Assembly (NCBI GenBank): GCA_025506515.1
Contig: CM046442.1
Location: forward strand, 113,941,136-114,005,135
Source: Flaveria trinervia
Lineage: Eukaryota > Streptophyta > Magnoliopsida > Asterales > Asteraceae
DNA: 64,000 nt
Direction: 5' to 3'
In this document: one piece after another, positions 22,000 to 33,197 of the stretch
Layout: every line of letters begins with the position of its first letter
Numbering within the stretch: position 1 is the first letter of the stretch
The notes under the pieces: generated by a model
The model's input: only the letters and a program-made list of their open reading frames with translations
Database searches by the model: none
What the model was told of the DNA's origin: nothing
Translations under genes and position numbers: made by a program

Positions 22000-24432
22000 C
22001 TATGATAAACAATAATAATCTAATTAATAATGTTGATTATTAGTTGTGATTATGTAGTTCATGATTTTATAGAATTTTAAATGTTTGTTTAATAAATTTT
22101 GCGCGATAACGCGACAACGTGTATAATATATTTCGTGTGTTGTGTGACTTATTGTAAATGTCTAGGATTATTATTGTTGGTTAATAATAATTATGTTTGG
22201 TATTTGAAAACTATTTAAAAATTATTAGAAAGATTGGTTTTTATAAAATAAAATCAAGGGGTTTAAATTGTAATTACCTTTTAACTAAAAGTTACCATAT
22301 TTAAACAAAACTCAACCCTAATTACCCCAAACCCCAATTTTGGCCGCAAACCCCATCCCCACACCCCTATCTTGCTAATTCAACCTTCAACACACACAAA
22401 CAAATCGATTTTGATCTAGTTCAAGCATTACAAGGTGTTATACAAGTTCAATTGTTGATTTTTACACATCTAAAGGTTAGTTTTGATTAGTTATTCATGT
22501 TGATTGTTCTTGATGAACCCTAATCCATGAAATTGATGATGATTATATGAAATTGATGATTGTATGATGATTATATGATGTTAGTTAGGTTGTATGAATA
22601 CTAGATTATGTTGATTGTGCAAGAAATCTAGGGTTTGATCATCTAGTTCATACATTGCCATAAGAGGAAACTTTTTGTTCTTGGAATTTATGATTTGATG
22701 ATGCTAAGATGTTAGATGCGATGCTTAGATGTTAGTTTACTTGAATTGTACAAGAAAATCCATGAAATTATGATATTGATCATGACTTACTAAAAGTAGA
22801 AACTTTTGCATATGATGTTGAGAATTTGGATGTTTTGGAGGTGATTAGCATGCTAGAATGAATGCTATGAACTTGATTAGGTATATAATTGTTAAAATTA
22901 TGGTTGAATTGGATGCTAGAGCACTTTTGGTATTACTTTCCCAAAAGGAAAACTTTATTTTTGTAGAACTTTAGATGTGATGATTTGGACATGCTTATGA
23001 TGTTAAGATCATATTAGAATGATTGTGGATGATGTTTGTTGTGTTAGAATGTGTAATTGAGTTGTATGAATGCTTGGTTGATGATGTATGAAGTATAGAT
23101 TTTGATGATCATACATGATGATAAATTATGGTTAGTGATAAGGAGATCATGATTGGGTTTGAAATTTGGTTGTCACTATATATGCTAGTAATGTGGTTAT
23201 GATTTTCATACATGCATGCGAATCCGAGGTCCCTACTTAGTAGGATTAGCAGGGTTTAGGATGTGAGGTCATGGGTGACTTGACATGGCATGTAGTGCAT
23301 GATTAGACTTCACGTATGAATTGTTTGATGTGATGTATTTATAATATTTGAGCATGATGATTATTTGAGATTTGCATAAGTGTATGATGATCTAGTGTGG
23401 TATGATGACCTAGGTAGAACTTGGGTTGATGATGTGATGCAAGTGGATAACTTACATGATATTCGTGTGTGATAAGTTGATTTGCATGATTAAACATATT
23501 CCATCTAATATGTCACGAACAGGTCAACTAGTTAACCTAGGGTTGTTGAGTTTTCTGTGTACACGTACTTATGAACTTGTGTGATCTAGGTAACCTTTGA
23601 AGGGTTGTTTTTGCACCTATCACGAGTCTCTTTATTCATTATCATTATACACGAGGTGAGTTCATGCCCCTCTATTTTATAAACTTCTTCTGGGGGAGGT
23701 AGCATACTTGTACTCAAATGCTATTTATTATTATAATTTATATATGTTTTAACATAGTGCTTAATACCTTGAAAAGTCCTCACACTTTCGGATCGTTAAT
23801 AATAGTAACTAGCGGGAAATCTTGAGTAGTACTACTGGGTGTGACGAGCCCTACGTGTGCGACTCGAGGTCAAAGGGATGTAATATTGTCTTAAACACAA
23901 ACATAGTAACGACCTGGTAAGTCGTGACGGGAAGCAACAAACGCAACACAGTCAGCTTCGATCGCGAAATCACTATGTTTATTACTTGTGAATATAGACT
24001 AGCTATCTATTTCAATGCACTTCTTATGTTATACAACTATTAATACTTATGATAAACGAAAACTTTTGAACTCACCAACCATTATGTTGACATTTTTAGT
24101 ATGCTATTCTCATGTCGTTAGCTCTACTTGCCATCAGTGCACAACACGAGTCCAGCATGCATCTTAAGGCTTTATTTCATAGACATATTTGTTTGCCTTT
24201 TATTTATGGGATATGAACATTAGGATGGTGTGTGTTTTGTCATATTATGCATTTATTTACTTTGGGTTTGTCTTATTTACAAAACCCTTCCGTATTGTTT
24301 TAAACGTTTAAACTTTTGTTGGTTTGTTGTGAATGTGGCATATAGTGTCGTTTTGAGTAACTAAGGATTGTGATCCTGGTTTATTCACACGCCTCGTGGT
24401 AAAACTCCGCATGTCAATTTTGAGGGTGTGAT
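22000..24432 (+). repeat. Probable solo gypsy LTR nested in copia leader (boundaries uncertain)
   Basis: Noncoding 2.4 kb with LTR-like layout: a promoter-like 'AAATCAAGGGGTTTAAATTG' zone near 22250, a leader with ATGATTATATGAT-rich text, 'GAACTCACCAACCATTATG' near 24070 (as at 4981 in the other solo LTR), and an end TTTTGAGGGTGTGATA close to the family end GGGTGTGACA. No TSD identified. Confidence 0.4.
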
Positions 24433-24436
24433 AGCT

Positions 24437-25029
24437 TGTGACACCCTACACATATCCCACATCAACCTGGACAAGAGAGACTTTTGGTTCATAAGGAATA
24501 TATGGCCTCTAACATCAACAACGCGTTTTGGGCATATTAGTTGTGGATGAGAGGAGAACTCCGTAGTTAAGCGTGCTCATGTGGGAGCAATCCAAGGATG
24601 GGTGACCTCCCTGGGAAATTTTCACCCGAGTAACCAAAAGCAAATCCGTGAGCTCCTCGTGGGCAAAGCGGACAATATTGTTGATGTGAGGGGCCGGGTG
24701 TTACAGAATGGTATCAGAGCCACTCCTGTGTCGTTCGGGGTGTAGGACATACCTCACCAAGGATGGTGACTTCTCGGGCTCATCGAGGACGATGAGTCCA
24801 AATAGGGGGTCTTGTCATGCGCTACACATATCCCACATCGGTCGTGGGTAGAAGAGATTCCTAGTTCATAAGGAATGCCGGGCCTCTAACATCAATAACG
24901 TGTTTTGGGCGTACTGGCTGTAAATAAGAGGAGAACTCCACAGTTAAGCGTGCTCAGGTGGGAGCAATCCTGTGAGCTTCGCGTGGGCAAAGCGGACAAT
25001 ATTGTTGATGTGAGGGGCCGGGTGTTATA
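24437..25029 (+). mobile_element. Cassandra-type TRIM 1 (5S rRNA-like LTRs)
   Basis: Two short LTRs (24437-24705; 24813-25029) flank a ~107-bp interior with PBS ATGGTATCAGAGCC and PPT-like AATAGGGGGT. The LTR contains GAACTCCGTAGTTAAGCGTG and GGATGGGTGACCTCC (24558-24610), which match plant 5S rRNA. Cassandra TRIMs are known for exactly this. The right LTR lacks ~52 bp, including the GGATGGGTGACC (C-box) part. Flanks TAGCT and GGCGA do not form a TSD, so an end may be altered. Confidence 0.85.
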
Positions 25030-25916
25030 GGCGACAACTTCTCACAATCGTAACCGGTAATTCTTCCTTTGTTTGTTCTATTTCTGAATTTTTAACTTTC
25101 ACAATCAAAATAATCAAAATCGATTTACGTTTCTAATAAAACGATTTGACTGAATCGAATTGATTTTGAATCGATTTATTCCTCCGAATCGATTTGTTTC
25201 TTCTTCACTTTTGAGTCAATTTTATTCTTATTTCTCACTAAATTGATTTGATTATGAACTCAACTCTTCCTTCTAGTTCTGATCGATTTTTGACCAAACC
25301 AATTTTGATTACTTTCGGGTTCTGAATCGACTGAATCTGAGTCGATTTACTCTTCTTTGACTTTGATTGTTCTCAAATTATTCAAAGTCGTCTTCTTCTT
25401 CTCAATCTGTGTCGATTTGAAATGGAATCGATTTGTTTTAGTTCTGAATCAGTTTACCACTGATCGATTTAACACCGTTGAATCGATTAATCTGATCGAT
25501 TTGGTGTTGTCTCTCTCTTTCTGAATCGATTTACCAAAATCGATTTTTTTCTTCTACAATTGGACTGGATTGATTTTATCATTGAAATCAATTTCACAAC
25601 ACGGAATCGTTTATCTAATCGATTTGTTGCTTCTTTTGTTTGATTTTGTTCTTGTATTCTTCAATCGGTTTGAATTGATTTATCACTTAATCAATTTTAA
25701 CAACGCTGAATCGATTATCAGATCGATTTGTTGTTCTGAATCGTTTTAACCCTTCTGAAACGATTTGTATGAATCGATTTACTCCTGACTCGAGTTAACA
25801 ACAATGAATTGATTTTCCTTATAGATTTTCTAAATCGTTTTGGGTCTTCTGAAACGATTTTGGTCTAAAATCGATTGTAGTTTCAAGAACAAGTCACAGA
25901 TTAGATTCGAGCCTTA
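25030..25916 (-). repeat. AATCGATTT-rich leader array of the copia element
   Basis: Between about 25110 and 25880 the palindromic core AATCGATTT or close variants (AACGATTTG, GATCGATTTG, AATCGTTTT) recurs about 25 times at irregular 15-50-bp spacing. It lies between the PBS and gag, that is, in the untranslated leader. No coding content. Confidence 0.8.
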
Positions 25917-25929
25917 GGCTCTGATACCA
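25917..25929 (-). promoter_or_regulatory. Primer binding site (tRNA-iMet type), copia element
   Basis: Minus strand TGGTATCAGAGCC two bases from the right LTR. Confidence 0.9.
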
Positions 25930-25931
25930 AT

Positions 25932-26250
25932 TATTGGTCCTTTAGGATCGTTAGGCTCTTGATTGATGATCTTGAATATGAAGATTTGAATATGATACTC
26001 GAGAGAATATGAACAAACGATGTATGTGATTATGAATGTTGCTTACAAATGTACAGACTCTTGACAGATATTTATACCTATGTAGGTAGTTACAAATTTA
26101 GGCTTTGACATACTAGCCCTTTATACATACATAACCTTTACATACTTAGACTCTAAGTTAACTTTATACTAATTACATAAACAACATTCTAGTCTAACTA
26201 TACATAGACACACTTATGTATTTATGGATTAAGTAATTATATTTGCAGCA
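25932..26250 (-). repeat. Copia element 5' LTR
   Basis: Collinear with 19931-20250; followed by the TSD TACCA at 26251. Confidence 0.9.
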
Positions 26251-26725
26251 TACCAACCTGTTTATAATTCTCATGGAGGCACTTGGCAGGAGGATTGTGT
26301 TCTAGCCAAAGTAAATACGTCGTCATCATCTCCTACAATTAATGCCACTGTAATTATTGATACACATACCTTTGGAAATAATTCGTTGTCATCTTCTACA
26401 AGTAACACCAATGCTACTAAACCGCATACAGTTGGAGAACCTGTTATATATGCTTAGTCATAAACGCATTTTCTATAATGCACTTATTTTTGTAAATTTA
26501 ATGACTTTTTACATGTTGGTTCACATGATCCACCTGCTGACCATTTCTTTCCCTTTGCGGCAAGAATTGTCTATCTTAGTTTTTGCACTTAGTGGCATCA
26601 TACTGTTTTGGCATGGTTGGAATAATCCCAATCTTGTCATGAACATCAATATTATTTTTGTCAACCAGTATTCTTTAATTCCTAATACCATTTATGCTCA
26701 TATACTAGTACGCTTGTTTGAATAA
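26251..26725 (+). pseudogene. Ankyrin/PGG-domain gene, 3' part
   Basis: Continues the frame broken at 19930: TYQPVYNSHGGTWQEDC is the PGG-domain signature after the first membrane segment. Then come a Ser/Thr/Asn-rich loop, KPHTVGEPVIYA, and a TAG at about 26455. A second frame carries on the expected membrane segments (RIFYNALIFVNLMTFYML, MIHLLTISFPLRQELSILVF, IYAHILVRLFE to 26722). So the gene had at least one frameshift besides the copia insertion. The stop at 26723 is where related proteins end, so the C-terminus is complete in length. Confidence 0.82.
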
Positions 26726-27270
26726 GCTCAAAACTGCATTTGCTAACACAAGTCAGGAAACAGTTTAAATTGGTACAGTGGATCTCAGGAACACATTTGA
26801 TTGTACGTTTGAACTCTTGATCGTCATCGACAGTTTCTTTCCTTTCATTTGAGTAACATCATGAATGTAACTATTTGCATGTATTGTAATTTTGTTAGAA
26901 CTTTCTTTTCATTTAGTAACATCATTAATGTAACTATTTGCTTGTAGTGTAATGTTATTAGAACGTATATACAGTAATCCAAATTTCTATCGTATTTGAG
27001 AAATTCTTTAATTCCACTCATTTCTCTTTTTGTAAAAGCTTTGAGTTTTCAAATACACTACTTCAAATACTGATGTCTTATTCATCAATCTCCATGTTGG
27101 ATACTTGAAGAGAAATCAACCGGGAGAAAGATAATCATTCTCTATACATATTAATATGTATAAGTATTAAAGTATTATTAGAGTAGGTATATGTTAAAAC
27201 TGTACTATTGTCTATTAGATTATGTATGGGCCTATATTAGGATCCAAATAGAATTAGGTTAGGAATCCAA
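26726..27270. other. 3' flank of ankyrin pseudogene with 63-bp tandem duplication
   Basis: AGTAACATCATGAATGTAAC at 26852 recurs, diverged, at 26915 (period 63). Otherwise AT-rich and noncoding. Confidence 0.6.
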
Positions 27271-28016
27271 CGTTTTGGTAGTTTAAAATATAACCACCAG
27301 GATCAACCGTCAGAACCGTAAATTAGCAATTGATCGACTTCCGGAATTTTATTCGATGTATATGTGTGAATATTCGATGTAAACGTAGAAAATGTTGGAT
27401 ATCAGGATCAGTTCATACACAAATGCACAAGAGAAACTGGAATGTTTGTTCTTCACTCATAACATCAAACAACCCAGAGTACAATTAAGACCAACCTACA
27501 AAATAACCTACCCGTTACCCTACTTTTTCTCCTACTTGTACAGTAATTATTAATATTTAGAAGCTCACAATTTATTAAAAATAAAAAAGCCCAAAACCTA
27601 TTAATAGTGATGATGTAATTGATCGATTTTAATCTTTCAAATGCTGAAGAGGATATATCTGAATCATCTAATAAATATTTGTTTAAATTCATTTTTAACA
27701 TGTTTTTTGCTTCTTTTACGTGAATGTATGGTAAAAAAATTTAGAATACCACTGATATTTGTTATAGATCAGCCACTAATATCAACTACAACATGCACGA
27801 CCTAACATAAACACACAATAGCAATCCATGTTGACACGTAAACTTCATACATAGTAAAAAGAAGATGATTTGGTTTACATCCAACACCTCCACTGAATAT
27901 AAAGCATTCAAACTACAAGCTTTGCACGTAGACACCCAAACTATTCGTGATCCAAAGCCTTGTTAGGACCAAAACACATGATCATCCAAATAGAAAACAA
28001 TTAACAATAAAAGAGA
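27271..28016. repeat. Dispersed repeat, copy 2 (partner at 8136-8703)
   Basis: Same order of blocks as copy 1 with ~240 extra bp around 27536-27780. Ends AACAATAAAAGAGAC at the same base as copy 1. Confidence 0.75.
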
Positions 28017-28243
28017 CGAGATATCTATAGACGTTCAGTCACGGTGTGCAACCTATTTCCTCTTAGGAAACTAGGGTTTTTTTTCATTAAGTGATAATTA
28101 TTACAAGTACAAAAAAAATATTTATAGACTACAATTAGGGTTAATGGTTTTAGTTACCAATCTAACTAAATTGAGCCCATTTAAAACTTGGGTTGGCCGA
28201 TTTAAAAACCTCAAATTAATTCGCCTAAAGCCTACACACAACA
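28017..28243 (-). repeat. Copia LTR (3') remnant
   Basis: The minus strand starts TGTTGTGTGTAGGCTTTAGG at 28243, directly after a PPT-like CCTCCAAGTGGGAGAAT (28244-28260). The outer end is not resolved. Confidence 0.55.
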
Positions 28244-28399
28244 ATTCTCCCACTTGGAGGTTTCGTACTACGTTCAACTACACTATACTTTGTCTATACT
28301 AGACCCCTCTGATTTTTGCACCCCCTAGCTACCCCGGCCATCTCAACATTATTTTTGAAGGCAAGCGAAAACTGTATAAAAGTTCCACTTATCCAACAC

Positions 28400-28745
28400 C
28401 ACAAATTTAGTGAACATATTAGATAGATTCTTCGCTTCCGAGATCTTCTTCAAACTGATTGTTCAACAACTGATCAATCTCTAACAAAATTTTACTTATC
28501 CTAATGTGCTTTGTTTTACCATGATAGACTAAATTTTTAGAAGTTTCATTGCACTCTCATTGTCATAATAAAATGAGTAATCAAACTGTTGTTCACCCGA
28601 TTCTTCAACAAAAATATTGAATCGTACTAATTCTTTACTAGATTCAGCAACAACCATGTATTTGACCTCTATTGTTGATAGAGCTACACTTCTCGAAAGT
28701 TTGGACATCCAGCTTACTGTTGTTCCTCCTACTGTAATGAGATAC
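28400..28745 (-). pseudogene. Copia RNase H C-terminal relic
   Basis: The minus strand reads WMSKLSRSVALSTIEVKYM, then ESSKELVRFNIFVEESG, YYDNESAMKLLK, stop, and in a shifted frame YHGKTKHIRISKILLEIDQL. This is the VALSTTEAEY..D-N-SA..KTKHI series of Ty1/copia RNase H. It lies upstream of the LTR remnant in the right orientation. The rest of pol is missing. Confidence 0.85.
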
Positions 28746-28818
28746 CATGTAGGGCTTAAAAATATCCATCTGCTATTTATTGTTTTCTGTTAAAAATCTT
28801 GGCAATTTGTATCGAAAC

Positions 28819-29021
28819 CAGGGCGGAGGATCATAAGACGTGTACGAAAAACTCTAAAATGTAAATTTATTTTCTTTTGATATTTTATTTTTGTTAACAA
28901 TTCAATACAATTTAATTATGTATATTCCGACCCAACAAAATTTTTTTATGTTGTTTCGTTAAAAATTAATTATCAAAAATAGTGACCCCATAAGAAATAA
29001 TTACCGGTTCCGCCATTACAT
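28819..29021. mobile_element. Possible hAT-type MITE
   Basis: Starts CAGGGCGGAGGATC and ends GGTTCCGCCATTACATG, roughly inverted (GGCGGA/TCCGCC), ~200 bp, noncoding, like the common plant CAGGGGCGGA..TCCGCC(A)CTG elements. No 8-bp TSD seen. Confidence 0.35.
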
Positions 29022-30205
29022 GTACGGTAAACAAAATTAAGTTACTGCTAAACTTGTGTTCTAGATCTGTTACTGCATGTGATAATAGTATATATAATTA
29101 TGTCTTTTTCATGAATTTTTTCATTATTGTTGTTTTTGCCTTGAATATATGACTAAAAGTGTTTAGTAATCTTATAATTTATAAAGACCCAATCAATCAT
29201 AAACCCAAAACTTGATTATATATGGTCAACTCATTCCAATAAACCCAAAACCTAAACGAAATGTTGTATCATAACCGATAAATGGGTTAGTAATTAAATT
29301 TCTGCAAATATAAAAAATCTATTTAGTAGGTAGTATTATTGATGGAAAAAAAGAAAAAATAGTGAAAAAAAATATAAAGATAAATATTAAAAATAGGATG
29401 TGAGAGTTTTAAAAGTAATATAGAGAGATGTAATTAAATTATAAGCATATATAAATAGAAAAAAAACGATTTTCATTGTCATTAAAAACATTGGTGTGTA
29501 AGATGTCACACAAGATTCTAAAAGTACAATTGTAAGGATATATATTTGTATTATGGATTATATAATGATGTGTTATTTTTTATAATGTGAAATCATCTTT
29601 CGTGACTCACCCTAAAAATAACAACCAAGTGATAGATATCCGAGCTAGGAAAACAAATGACGCACATGGAAAATATTTGGTTAACAAAATTACAATAAAG
29701 CTTAATTAACAATACTTGTAATGTATACATGTTTCAATATTTGTAAATAAAAAAAATTATTCAATTTGCATAGCAACATTATAACAACTCATTGGCAAGG
29801 CCAAAATTACTATATTGATCTGTTTTCAAAATTTGACCGTCCATATAAAATATCAGTGCACACATTTGTAAGGATTGTGACCTCATTTTAACCTACTCTC
29901 GCTGACTAGTTTAGTTATCCGATCAGATTTCCTTTTACATATTATGAAACGTTGACTTATTTCGGTTCATTCTACAATAAATTACTTGAGTTTAACCAAT
30001 TTTGTCAACATGTTTATACATTTAAAAGATTATATATTATGTGAAAGTAAAAGAGCCCAATCTGATTACTAGTGCTCCTGTTACACCCCAGAATTCAACT
30101 TAAAGAAAATAAAAGATGTGGTAAAGTAGTAAAATGGGGACGAAAGGTGTGAAAGTGGCAAATAAAACCTTAAAAACATCCCCTAGTTATATGTAATTAT
30201 ATGTA
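29022..30205. other. AT-rich intergenic sequence, no gene seen
   Basis: Stop-rich in all frames. TGTTACACCCCAGAATTC at 30078 looks like an LTR start that may have been split by the CACTA insertion at 30206, continuing at 47015; not verified. Confidence 0.45.
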
Positions 30206-30420
30206 TACTACAAGAATTCTTAATAATAGTGACGATACCTTTAGCGGCGACATGACCTTTAGTGACGACACCTTTAACGGCGACAAGTCGCCGCTAAAGA
30301 TTGGCGATCCTCGGTATACTTTACTGACTCAGATCTAGTCGTTCATCAGCCATTAGATCTAATGGCTGAAATTAAAAAGTACAAAAACCATTAGCGGCGA
30401 CGCATCGCCGCTAATGCTAA
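30206..30420. repeat. CACTA 2 5' subterminal repeats
   Basis: Repeated ACCTTTAGCGGCGACA, ACCTTTAACGGCGACA and inverted GTCGCCGCTAAAG copies; expected transposase-binding sites. Confidence 0.85.
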
Positions 30421-30710
30421 GAGATATACGCGGATGTCGAGCCTCTTCTCCTTCACTTTCCCTCCACACAATTCCAGCCGCCATCCGACTCTCCTAAACG
30501 TGACTTCGACTCTGACGCTACCGGCCACCACCATCCACCACCATCCACAGCCACCAGCATTCACAGCCACCACCATCCGAATCCACCACAACCACCATCC
30601 ACAACACCCGCGGACCTCTCCACCCACCACAGCCCCCCCGTCGCCGACCACCGGCAAAAAACCACGAGTCGAGCATCGACGTCGCTGATACTCATGTTAC
30701 GTCGCCGCTA
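30421..30710. other. GC-rich CCACCAC-rich segment in CACTA 2 (5' UTR or captured DNA)
   Basis: A sharp rise in GC compared with everything around it, with CACCACCATCC repeats. It is bracketed by GCATCGCCGCTAATG on the left and GTCGCCGCTACTACAAAG on the right. Both strands have 80-odd-codon frames of low complexity with no recognised domain. Confidence 0.5.
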
Positions 30711-31552
30711 CTACAAAGATCCGATATTCTTTTGTTTTTTTTTCTTTTTTTTAAAGATTTTTGGTTTCTAGATGTAAATGTTTTAGGTGGTGCTTAGTTG
30801 ATTACGTTTATTTGTTTGATTAGTGTTATTTTGGATGACATAAGATATAATTTATGATTTAAGTTTGATTAGTTAATATGTATATGTTGAAACCATATAT
30901 TAAAGATGTAAATGCTTAACTTTTGGACTAATTAGATTAGGATTAGAAGTCATATTTTTTTAGTTGATATGTATATGTTAAAACCATATTAAGATGTAAA
31001 TGCTTAAGTTTTGGACTAAAACTAGGGTTTTGGTGGTGTTTAGTTGATAAAATTATTTATTTGATTAGTGTTATTTAGGATGAGAAACCAAATTTATTGA
31101 TATATGCTTTAAGTTTTGTATAATATATGCTTTAGGTTTCATGACCTCATTCTAATCACTATGAGTTTAGAAACACACGCTTGAAATTGATTTAGTAATC
31201 AATTTCGAGTTGTCCCCATTTTGGGACTGCTTTTTGGATATTTTATCTCATTTAGGATATGAATGTATATTACTTGATTGTTTGTGTAAGAAAAATTTGG
31301 TTGTCATTTTCTCTTTGCTCCTCGGGTATATATCTTTATATGTATATACTTGAGAGCTTAGGGGAAATGTTGCTAAACTTTTCTTAAACAAACAATCATG
31401 TAATACACATTCATATATGAGATTAAATATTCAAAAAATGGGTATAGCAGCCTACCCTTCTAAATCTATATCCGTTGCCTTAGTTTTTATTCATGTTTTT
31501 AGGATAAATATTCATCCACTTAAATCCTAAATTATATTGCAGTCATGCAGTC
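30711..31552. other. CACTA 2 intron/leader, noncoding
   Basis: AT-rich, contains a diverged duplication of the text 'GATTAGTGTTATTT..GATG' (about 30820 and 31060). The CAG just before the ATG at 31553 may be a splice acceptor. Confidence 0.45.
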
Positions 31553-33197
31553 ATGTCTATCGATAAAAGTTGGCTTCTTGATCCAAACCGTAGATCACCC
31601 GAGTATCAACAAGGACTCAGCTTTTTTATTGATATAAGTGAAAAACATATCGACAAATATGGCCTGATTAGATGTCCGTGTAGGAAATGTCAGAATACCC
31701 AATTATTAGGATGGGTTAAAATGAAATATCATTTAGAAATATGGCCCATGTGTCAAACGTATAAGGATTGGATCTATCATGGTGAAAGTATAATTTCTGA
31801 AGTTGCAGTTGTAGATGATGTTGAGCCAATAAATGAAATGGCTGCCATCATTGAGGATGTTATGAAGAGAGTAGCGGTGTCCATGATGATTTTGAGAACT
31901 TGTTAGATGAAGTTCAATCAGAATTATATCCTCGTTGTATTAAGTTTTCTTTCTTTGACTTTTTAGCAAAGCTTATGAATATTAAGGTGAAAAATAAATG
32001 GACCAATAGCTCATTTGATGAGCTCCTTGAGTTGTTGCAGTCTTCACATCCTAAAGGTAATAAAATTCCATGTTCTCACTATGTAGCCAAGAAGACATTA
32101 AAAAATTGGTTTAGGGTATGAGTCGATACATGTGTGCATTTATGATTGTGCTTTTTCTGGGTAGAAAACCTATTGTTACAAAATTGTCCAGTTTGTAACG
32201 AGAGTCGGTGGGTCGATACAAATACAAAGGGCAAGATGTTACCTCACAAGGTGTTACGATGGTTTCCTTTAACCCCCAGACTACAATGTTTGTATTCTTC
32301 AAGGCCCACTACAAAAGATATGATTTGGCATAATACTAGACGATGAGAAGATGGTACGATGCGTCATCCTATTGATGGTTCTTCATGGAAAGATTTTGAT
32401 ATAAAGTACCCTACCTTCTTGAGAGAACCCCGAAATGTCCGATTAGGATTTGCAGCTGACGGTTTCAATCCATTCGGTAACATGAGTTCGGCTCATAGCA
32501 CATGGCATGTTATACTCAAGACATAATCTGCCTCCATGGCTATGCATGAAGGAGTCCTCATTCATGTTTTCATTATTGATTCCTGGTCCTAAATCCCCTG
32601 GGAAGGACATGGATGTTTTTCTTAGGCCGTTGGTGGATAAGCTTAAGTAGTTGTAGGTGTCAGGCGTACGTACTAAAAACATGGCGACAAACACATTTTT
32701 CACAATGTGGGCGGCTTTGTTATGGGCTATAAATGACTTTCCGGCTCATAGTAGTCTATCAGGTTGGAGCAAGTAGGGCTACAAAGCATGCCCGACTTGT
32801 AACGAAGACACTCCTTCAATGCGTGTCACAAATAAAGTTTTTTATTTTGGTCGCCGTCAGTTTTTAGATGCAAACCATGAATGGAGAAAAAGTTTGGACT
32901 TCAACGGATAACCCAAGATAAGAGCCCCTTTGAAACAATTTAGTGATACTGACATAGAAAATCAACTTAGTCGGCTACGCCACCGTATACCGGGTAAGCA
33001 TCCTGATTTTGGAGGTGTTAAATCAAAGCGGGAGGAGTATGAGTTAAATTGGTCCAAATGAAGCATATTTTTTGAACTTGAGTGCTGGTCTTCTCTACAG
33101 TTAAAACACAACTTAGATGTGATGCATATAGAGAAAATGTGTGTGATAGTTTGCTAGGTACTCTTCTAATGAATGAAAAAAGCAAAGATACACCAAA
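31553..33197 (+). pseudogene. CACTA 2 TNP2 transposase gene, 5' part (interrupted by gypsy B)
   Basis: Starts with a transposase-associated domain: MSIDKSWLLDPNRRSPEYQ, GLIRCPCRKCQNTQLLG, YHGE. The TNP2 region follows in broken frames: ELYPRCIKFSFFDFLAKL, SHYVAKKTLKNW, CPVCNESRWVDTNTKGK, FPLTPRLQCLYSS, FAADGFNPFG-type segment, GWSK..GYKACPTCNEDTPS. The gene is cut at LLGTLLMNEKSKDTPN by gypsy B. Frameshifts and stops (e.g. near 31905 and 32345) are present. In active elements TNP2 is the enzyme that cuts at the CACTA ends. Confidence 0.88.

Larger units (their letters stand above)
19931..26250 (-). mobile_element. Ty1/copia LTR element, gag-only, inserted in ankyrin gene
   Basis: LTRs of about 320 bp (19931-20250 and 25932-26250) share most of their sequence. 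The 5-bp TSD TACCA lies at 19926-19930 and 26251-26255. On the minus strand: PBS TGGTATCAGAGCC next to the right LTR, a long leader, gag with a zinc knuckle, then PPT and LTR. No protease, integrase, RT or RNase H sequence is present between gag and the PPT, so it is non-autonomous. The leader is enlarged by a probable solo LTR and a Cassandra TRIM. Confidence 0.88.

Noticed and set aside
24553..24618. 5S rRNA gene
   Set aside because: Only the 3' half of 5S is present and it lies in paired short LTRs with a tRNA-iMet PBS, i.e. Cassandra, not a ribosomal gene.
30391..30688. 84- and 88-codon frames on opposite strands in the GC-rich island
   Set aside because: Low complexity, overlapping on both strands, no domain; kept only as an unexplained GC-rich segment.
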